This document shows positions 39,508 to 44,586 of a stretch of DNA of 44,586 bases, piece by piece. Location of the stretch: assembly GCA_000497405.1 (NCBI GenBank), contig KI547041.1, positions 16,423 to 61,008 on the forward strand, in the 5' to 3' direction. The stretch is from Streptomycetaceae bacterium MP113-05 (GTDB lineage Bacteria; Actinomycetota; Actinomycetes; Streptomycetales; Streptomycetaceae). The notes under the pieces were generated by a model. It saw only the letters and a program-made list of their open reading frames with translations, had not been told where the DNA came from and searched no databases. Both the position numbers and the translations under genes were made by a program. The number at the start of each line of letters is the position of its first letter. Position 1 is the stretch's first letter.

Positions 39508-40614
39508 GTGCACGACGACGCGATCTCCGACGAGTTCCTCGGCTCCTACCCGGCGCTGCTGGCCGAGGTATCCGAGACCGGTCGCCTGCCGCGCCGGGAC
39601 GAGCTCGAGGCCTTCCGTGCGCTGGGCGAGAGCGCCGCCGAGTGCGGCCACGGACTGCGCCGACTGGCGAGCCTCTACATCCGGAGCACCCGCAGCGTCT
39701 GGGGCACGCTGCCCGGCATCGCGCGATCGGCCACCGCCGCGGAGCGTGCCCGTACCGGTGACGCGCTGCTGGCCGCACTCGACGCCGCGGTCGCCGCGCT
39801 CGGTGACGGGCACGAGCGGGCGCTGCGCATCGCGATGCGACAGGAGGAGGGCGAGCGGCGCGAGTTCATCGACGACCTGCTCTACGGCCGCAGCGACCTG
39901 GGCCGGCTCGCGGAACGTGCGCAGCGTTTCGGTCTCCGCCTGGCGGGGGCGCACGCGGTGGCGGTGGCGAGTGGCCCGGAGAAGTACGACGACGTACACC
40001 CGAAGGTCCGCTGGATCGAGCGTGAACTGCTCGGCCGCTTCGGTGAGCGTGACGTGCTGCTGTTCACCAAGGACGGCCGGCTGGTGTGCATCGCACCCAG
40101 CACCGAGGCCACCGTGCTGGAATCCTTCGCGCAGCACGCAGAGGCACCGGGGCCCGGTTACACCCCGGCCCGCCGGGTGGCGTTCGGCCGTCGGCACAGC
40201 GGGGCGAGTGGCGTCGTCCGCAGTTACGAGGAGGCGCTGAACTCCCTCGACCTCGCCGACCGTCTGGGCCTGGACACGGTCCGGTTGAACGCCTCCGAGC
40301 TGCTGGTCTTTCCGGTGCTGCTGCGTGACCGGGAGGCGATGGCGGACTTGGTCCGCACCGTGCTCGGGCCGCTCACCGAGGCACGCGGCGGCGCGGTGCC
40401 GCTGCTGGACACGCTCGCTGAGTGCGCCGCTGCGGGATACGTCAACGCCGAGGCGGCGCGCCGCCTCGGCGTCAGCGTGCGGACGCTGTCCTACCGGCTG
40501 GAACGCATCCGCAGCCTCACCGGCTACGACCCCGGCGACGCCCTCCACCGCTACACCCTGGAGACCGCGGCCATGGGCGCCCGCCTGCTGAACTGGCCGG
40601 CTGAGGACCTCTGA
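39508..40614 (+). CDS. PucR/CdaR-family transcriptional regulator
   Basis: A 368-residue regulator with the usual three parts. The N-terminal region (about 10-115: LAEVSETGRLPRRDELEAFRALGESAAECGHGLRRLASLYIRS) matches the RsbR/PucR-type sensory helices. A central degenerate GGDEF-like domain covers about 150-280. The C-terminal PucR HTH (LLDTLAECAAAGYVNAEAARRLGVSVRTLSYRLERIRSLTGYDP, about 295-340) binds DNA. The GTG at 39508 is preceded by AAGGGGG, rather distant (12 nt), so the start is approximate. A TACGCT hexamer at 39440-39445 and an AT-richer patch near 39332-39360 are candidate promoter elements in the 247-bp divergent spacer to nhaA. Target genes unknown; neighbours on either side are possible. 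Confidence 0.85.
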   Translation: MHDDAISDEFLGSYPALLAEVSETGRLPRRDELEAFRALGESAAECGHGLRRLASLYIRSTRSVWGTLPGIARSATAAERARTGDALLAALDAAVAALGDGHERALRIAMRQEEGERREFIDDLLYGRSDLGRLAERAQRFGLRLAGAHAVAVASGPEKYDDVHPKVRWIERELLGRFGERDVLLFTKDGRLVCIAPSTEATVLESFAQHAEAPGPGYTPARRVAFGRRHSGASGVVRSYEEALNSLDLADRLGLDTVRLNASELLVFPVLLRDREAMADLVRTVLGPLTEARGGAVPLLDTLAECAAAGYVNAEAARRLGVSVRTLSYRLERIRSLTGYDPGDALHRYTLETAAMGARLLNWPAEDL

Positions 40615-40680
40615 GCCTGCCGGTCTCCCGCACGACCGCCGTTCGAGCCCCTCCGGTGCGGACGTGAACTCGGTGTGAAG

Positions 40681-40699
40681 ATTGCCGGTTTCTGGCAAT
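40681..40699. promoter_or_regulatory. Inverted repeat upstream of the YqiJ-YqiK-ATPase cassette
   Basis: ATTGCC at 40681-40686 and GGCAAT at 40694-40699 face each other across 7 bases. It is the only symmetric and AT-containing element in the 147-bp leader of the cassette. Candidate operator or hairpin. Confidence 0.4.
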
Positions 40700-40761
40700 G
40701 TGCTGTCGGTGCGTCCCGTGTCAACCTGAGGCCACACGACAAGGGGCACGGGGGTGCGGTG

Positions 40762-41373
40762 ATGGGGGAGTTCCTGCGGGCAGCGCTGGATTTCCCCGCT
40801 GTGCTGTTCGGCTTCGCTCTGCTGGTGGTCGTCGGGTATTGGCTGTTCGTGCTGGTGGGGGCTACGGGTCTCGACGCCTTCCCGGGTGGTGAGGACGTCG
40901 GTGCGGACTCCGCGCAGACCGCACCGAGGACGGGGCTGGTGCTGCCGGGGCTTCGTGGAGCACCCGTCGCAGTGACCGTCTCCCTGCTGACGGCGATTGC
41001 ATGGTTGTTGTCTCTCGTAGTGACCGTACTGGTGCCCGGGACGCTGCTTCGGCTTGCCGCTCTCCCGCCGGCGCTCCTCGTGGCCCTGGCTCTGACACGG
41101 CTGTCGCTCCACCCGCTGCGCAGCCTCGCCCGGCCCGAGGAGTGCATCTCACACCCGGATTTCGTGGGCCGGGTGTGCGTGGTCCGCACCGGACGGGTGG
41201 ACGCGCACTTCGGCCAGGCCGAGGTCGCGGCGCCGGACGGCGCGGTCGCGCTCGTCCAGGTCCGCACGGACGACCCGCTGCCCTCCGGCCTCACCGCCGG
41301 AGCGAAGGCCCTGATCTACGCGTACGAAGCCGAGGGCGGCCACTTCCTCGTCGCCCCCTACGACGCTCTCTGA
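40762..41373 (+). CDS. OB-fold/NfeD-like inner-membrane protein (YqiJ type)
   Basis: A 203-residue membrane protein. Hydrophobic segments lie at 11-34, 68-92 and 94-115 (VLFGFALLVVVGYWLFVLVGA; VAVTVSLLTAIAWLLSLVVTVLV; LRLAALPPALLVALALTRL). They are followed by a cytosolic beta-rich OB-fold domain at about 130-200 (GRVCVVRTGRVDAHFGQAEVAAPDGAVALVQVRT). This is the layout of YqiJ, the NfeD-like partner of the flotillin YqiK. It probably scaffolds or anchors the flotillin in the membrane. The ATG at 40762 has GGGGG about 7 nt upstream. The flotillin gene begins 17 nt after the stop, so the two form an operon. Confidence 0.85.
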   Translation: MGEFLRAALDFPAVLFGFALLVVVGYWLFVLVGATGLDAFPGGEDVGADSAQTAPRTGLVLPGLRGAPVAVTVSLLTAIAWLLSLVVTVLVPGTLLRLAALPPALLVALALTRLSLHPLRSLARPEECISHPDFVGRVCVVRTGRVDAHFGQAEVAAPDGAVALVQVRTDDPLPSGLTAGAKALIYAYEAEGGHFLVAPYDAL

Positions 41374-41390
41374 CTCGAAGGAAGGTCCGT

Positions 41391-43400
41391 ATGGACGCCA
41401 TCTCCACCGGACTCGGCGTGCTCATCGCCGTCGTCCTGCTCATGGGCATCGCCCTGCTGTTCGCGGTCGGGCGGTTGTTCCGCAAGGTGCCACAGGGAAA
41501 GGCGCTGATCGTCTCCCGGATGAGGAAGGTGGACGTCACCTTCACCGGCGCGGTCGTGCTGCCGGTCCTGCACCGGGCCGAGGTCATGGACATCTCGGTG
41601 AAGACCATCGAGATCGGCCGCACCGGGCACGAGGGCCTGATCTGCCAGGACAACATCCGCGCCGACATCCGCATCTCGTTCTTCGTGCGCGTCAACAAGA
41701 CGCAGGAGGACGTCGTCAAGGTCGCGCAGGCCATCGGCACCGAGCGTGCCAGCGACCGGGCCACCCTCCAGGACCTGTTCAACGCCAAGTTCTCGGAGGC
41801 GCTGAAGACCGTCGGCAAACAGCTCGACTTCGCCGACCTCTACACCAAACGGGACGAGTTCCGGGACCGGATCATCGCCGTCATCGGCACCGACCTCAAC
41901 GGCTACAGCCTCGAGGACGCCGCCATCGACTACCTGGAGCAGACGCCGCTCGGGCAGTTGGACCGCGACAACATCCTGGACGCCCAGGGCATTCGCAAGA
42001 TCACCGAGCTCACCGCGGCCGAGCACATCCGTACCAACGAGTGGCAGCGCAACGAGGAGAAGGAGATCACCCGCCAGAACGTCGACGCCCGCGAGTCCGT
42101 GCTGGAGCTCGAACGGCGGCAGGCCGACGCGGAGATCCGGCAACGGCGTGAGGTCGACACGGTACGTGCGCGCGAGGAGGCCGAGACGGCCCGGGTCCAG
42201 GCGGAGGAGCAGCTCCGGGCGCACAGCGCGCAGCTGAAGACCGAGGAGTCCCTGGGCATCCAGAACGAGAACCGCGAGCGGGAGATCGCCGTCGCGAAGC
42301 TCAACCGGGACCGCGTCGTCGCCATCGAGAACGAGCGCATCGAGAAGGACCGCCTGCTGGAGGTCATCGCCCGCGACCGGGAGACCCAGCTCCGCCGCAT
42401 CTCCGCGGACAAGGAGGTGGAGGCCGAGAAGCGCGACATCGCAGACGTCGTCCGCGAGCGCATCGCGGTGGAGAAGACCGTCGCCCAGCAGGAGGAGGAG
42501 ATCAAGAAGCTGCGCACGGTGGAGGAGGCCGAGCGCGAGCGTCAGGCGCTGATCATCGCGGCCGAGGCCGAAGCGCAGGAGCGCCTGGTGAAGGACATCA
42601 AGGCGGCAGAGGCCGCCGAGCAGGCGGCGCAGCACCGGGCGGCCGAGGAACTCACCATCGCCGAGGCGCGGCGCAAGTCCGCCGACATGGAGGCGCAGGC
42701 GGCCGTACGGCTGTCCGAAGGCAGGCGGGCGGAGGCTGCGGCCGGCGGCCTGGCCGAGGCGGAGGTGCAGGAGCGGATGGCCGACGCCCTGGCCCGGACC
42801 CGGCAGGTGGAGGCCCAGGCGGCCAAGGACATGGGTCTCGCGGAGGCGGAGGCCAGGCGCGAACTCCTCAAGGCCGAGGCCGACGGCATCAACGAAAAGG
42901 CCGCCGCCATGGCCGCGCTGGACGAGGCGAGCCGGGAGCACGAGGAGTACCGGCTGCGCCTCGATGCGGAGAAGGAGATCCGCATCGCCGGGATCGACGT
43001 CCACCGGCAGATCGCCGAGGCGCAGGCCACGCTGGTCGGCGCCGGGCTGGAGAAGGCGAACATCGACATCGTCGGCGGCGACTCGGTCTTCTTCGACAAG
43101 CTGGTCGGGGCGATCACCGCAGGCCGCAGCGTCGACGCGTTCGTCGACGGCAGCAAGTCCGTGCAGGCGATGGCCGGACCGTGGCTGGACGCCGACGGCG
43201 AGGGGTCGACGTTTACCCGCGACATGACACGGATGGTCGCCGGCCTGGGCGCCGGGGGCGTGCGTGACCTGACGGTGGCGGGCCTGCTGAGCAAGCTGAT
43301 CGCGGACGAGGGCCCGCACACCGCGCAGTTGACGTCACTGCTGGACGCGGTGCGCCGGACCGACGCCGGGAACGTACCGGTGTCGGCACTCGCCGCCTGA
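41391..43400 (+). CDS. Flotillin-like SPFH/band 7 protein (YqiK type)
   Basis: A 669-residue membrane-associated scaffold. One N-terminal membrane helix (6-30: TGLGVLIAVVLLMGIALLFAVG) precedes the SPFH/band 7 domain (about 31-215: VPQGKALIVSRMRKVDVTFTG, VMDISVKTIEIGRTGHEGLICQDNIRADIRISFFVRV). A very long alanine/glutamate/arginine-rich coiled coil follows (about 225-570), typical of flotillin repeats. The C-terminal domain (about 575-669: LVGAGLEKANIDIVGGDSVFFDKLVGAI) drives oligomerisation. It would form detergent-resistant membrane rafts. The ATG at 41391 has AAGGAAGG 5 nt upstream. It lies between the YqiJ-like gene and the large DUF3686 ATPase gene; a strong hairpin follows its stop. Confidence 0.93.
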   Translation: MDAISTGLGVLIAVVLLMGIALLFAVGRLFRKVPQGKALIVSRMRKVDVTFTGAVVLPVLHRAEVMDISVKTIEIGRTGHEGLICQDNIRADIRISFFVRVNKTQEDVVKVAQAIGTERASDRATLQDLFNAKFSEALKTVGKQLDFADLYTKRDEFRDRIIAVIGTDLNGYSLEDAAIDYLEQTPLGQLDRDNILDAQGIRKITELTAAEHIRTNEWQRNEEKEITRQNVDARESVLELERRQADAEIRQRREVDTVRAREEAETARVQAEEQLRAHSAQLKTEESLGIQNENREREIAVAKLNRDRVVAIENERIEKDRLLEVIARDRETQLRRISADKEVEAEKRDIADVVRERIAVEKTVAQQEEEIKKLRTVEEAERERQALIIAAEAEAQERLVKDIKAAEAAEQAAQHRAAEELTIAEARRKSADMEAQAAVRLSEGRRAEAAAGGLAEAEVQERMADALARTRQVEAQAAKDMGLAEAEARRELLKAEADGINEKAAAMAALDEASREHEEYRLRLDAEKEIRIAGIDVHRQIAEAQATLVGAGLEKANIDIVGGDSVFFDKLVGAITAGRSVDAFVDGSKSVQAMAGPWLDADGEGSTFTRDMTRMVAGLGAGGVRDLTVAGLLSKLIADEGPHTAQLTSLLDAVRRTDAGNVPVSALAA

Positions 43401-43402
43401 AG

Positions 43403-43434
43403 CGGTGGTGCCCCGGGGGCCCGGGGCACCACCG
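43403..43434 (+). terminator. Strong hairpin between the flotillin and ATPase genes
   Basis: CGGTGGTGCCCCGG at 43403-43416 pairs perfectly with CCGGGGCACCACCG at 43421-43434 around GGGC, starting 3 nt after the flotillin stop. It could terminate most transcripts or stabilise the upstream mRNA, leaving the ATPase gene less expressed. Confidence 0.65.
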
Positions 43435-43496
43435 TCGGCACGCAGCGTTTCGGGACCTGCCCGGTGTGGCGGCAGGACGGGGAGGGAGACCCACGG

Positions 43497-44586
43497 ATGG
43501 ACAGTCAGGCGCAGGTCGCACAGGAGCAGACGGACGGCCGCCCGGCCCCGCCGGGGACTGGGGACGACACGACCTACGCGGTACTCCGGAGACGGATGGC
43601 CGCAGCCGCTGAGCAGCTGTCAGGGCGTACGTCGGAGCTCAACGCCCGGCGCACGGAGACCTTCGGCGCGGGCCGCCTCACGATCGAGGCCACTCTCCGG
43701 CTCGAAACCGCGGTTCCCTGCGTGCTGCGCGACGTGGTCCAGGTCGGCGGGCTGCTGCTGGCCGGCGGGGCACCCGCGGGCGCGGGCGGCTCCGGTGCCG
43801 GGGCGAGGGGCGGGTCAGGGACCGGGGCGGAGGTCCGGGCAGAGGACGTCTTCACCCTGTACCGCCCCACCGCCGAAGGGCTCGGAGCCGTTCCGTCCAC
43901 GGTGTCGCCCGGCCTGCTGGACGCCCCGCGCTTCCGGCGGGACTTCGCCGAACTGCACCGGTTCTTCCGTGGAGCGCGTCTGCTGCGGCTCCACCGGTCC
44001 GGTGCGTTCCTGCTGGCGGCCTTCCGGACGGGGGACGGCGCCGGGGACGTGCGCGTGCTGCGCTGGAGATGTCCGGCCGACGGCGGGGCACCGGAGTACC
44101 TGGGCGCGGCGGGTGGCGCGGCGGGCGGCGCGGTCCCGGCCGACCTCGACTGGACGGTCGTCGGACGCGACGCGCAGGTGCCCGGCCGGCACCCGCACAT
44201 CGGTGTGGACGGAGCCGTGTTCGTCAGCAACGAGGGCGGGCGCCTCACAGTCAAGACGGAGAACGACACCGAGACCGCCGAGGGAGTCTGGTCGGAGCCG
44301 GTGGAGGACCCGCTGCAGTCGCTGGCCGACGCCGACATCCGGTGGGCGAGGGTCGGCCCGCTGGTACTGCTGCGGATCCGCCCCTACAACGAGGACGCCC
44401 ACCGGCACCTGGTGGTCAACGAACGCAACAAGGAGGTCGTGCGCCTTCCCGCGGGAGGGGACGCGTTCCGTCTGCTGCCCGACGAGCAGGGGGTGCTCTT
44501 CCCCGGTGGCTGCTACCTGGCCTCCGCGCCCGCCGGTGAGGCCCTCCGCACCTTCCCGAGCGGCCCGGGGCGGTGGACCGCCGAGG
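43497..44586 (+). CDS. DUF3686-family 'DNA repair ATPase', N-terminal part (runs off the right edge)
   Basis: An open frame from ATG 43497 (GGAGGGAG about 9 nt upstream) continues without a stop to the window end, giving 363 codons. It reads MDSQAQVAQEQTDGRP..., then AAEQLSGRTSELNARRTETFGAGRLTIEATLRLETAVPCVLRDVVQVGGLLLAG. This is the start of the DUF3686/ATPase N-terminal region found in giant (about 1600-residue) proteins annotated as DNA repair ATPases, with a C-terminal AAA motor. Further matches are FAELHRFFRGARLLRLHR, FLLAAFRTGD, DLDWTVVGRDAQVPGRHPHI and VEDPLQSLADADI. It has no signal or membrane segment. A Gly/Ala-rich insertion lies near residues 84-105. The order YqiJ-YqiK-ATPase suggests a joint membrane-associated function. 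The motor domain itself is outside the window. Confidence 0.85.
   Translation, partial: MDSQAQVAQEQTDGRPAPPGTGDDTTYAVLRRRMAAAAEQLSGRTSELNARRTETFGAGRLTIEATLRLETAVPCVLRDVVQVGGLLLAGGAPAGAGGSGAGARGGSGTGAEVRAEDVFTLYRPTAEGLGAVPSTVSPGLLDAPRFRRDFAELHRFFRGARLLRLHRSGAFLLAAFRTGDGAGDVRVLRWRCPADGGAPEYLGAAGGAAGGAVPADLDWTVVGRDAQVPGRHPHIGVDGAVFVSNEGGRLTVKTENDTETAEGVWSEPVEDPLQSLADADIRWARVGPLVLLRIRPYNEDAHRHLVVNERNKEVVRLPAGGDAFRLLPDEQGVLFPGGCYLASAPAGEALRTFPSGPGRWTAE

Overview
The window is typical of a Streptomyces chromosome. It is very GC-rich, coding is dense on both strands, and most starts carry a GGAGG-type ribosome binding site or sit at the leaderless distance from a -10 hexamer. It also holds the adpA-orn-tRNA-His neighbourhood, with a rare TTA codon in adpA. 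Nothing here looks like a prophage, integrative element, CRISPR array or biosynthetic cluster. Most genes belong to conserved core-region operons. All functional calls are homology by eye from translated motifs; no database search was run.

Left part (1-10.4 kb). A cellobiose/cello-oligosaccharide ABC importer operon (cebE and the first codons of cebF) leaves through the left edge behind a perfect CebR-type operator. A secreted M23 peptidase, tRNA-His, oligoribonuclease (orn) and the pleiotropic regulator adpA follow. Then come a universal stress protein, glmS, a 99-residue hypothetical gene and a DUF4429/SHOCT protein. Around 9.6-10.4 kb lie the remains of two divergent genes, an NmrA-like oxidoreductase and a SigJ-type ECF sigma factor. 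Both have lost their 5' ends at one junction.

Central part (10.4-31.6 kb). An acyl-CoA dehydrogenase, HMG-CoA lyase and the two methylcrotonyl-CoA carboxylase subunits form a leucine/branched-acid catabolic operon. It is divergent from a TetR regulator, with a perfect 18-bp twin inverted repeat between them. A second acyl-CoA dehydrogenase and a TesB thioesterase follow the regulator. Next are a phosphatase, an agmatinase-type ureohydrolase, a fused asymmetric ABC exporter, a small hypothetical gene, a Nudix hydrolase, a MarR-GNAT fusion, RecD2 helicase and citrate synthase.

Right part (31.6-44.6 kb). A copper chaperone (copZ) stands behind a CsoR-type operator, next to a 65-residue HTH protein. 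A myo-inositol catabolic block follows: an IolE-like TIM-barrel protein divergent from iolC-iolB-iolD. Then come NhaA, a PucR-type regulator and a three-gene cassette: an OB-fold membrane protein (YqiJ type), a YqiK-type flotillin and the first 363 codons of a large DUF3686 'DNA repair ATPase', which runs off the right edge. This cassette is the best candidate for an incompletely described system.

Several genes (the tetR, agmatinase, Nudix and recD2 genes, and probably the DUF4429 gene) show no Shine-Dalgarno sequence. Instead they have a TAnnnT-like hexamer ending 6 or 7 nt before the start codon, as expected for leaderless transcripts.
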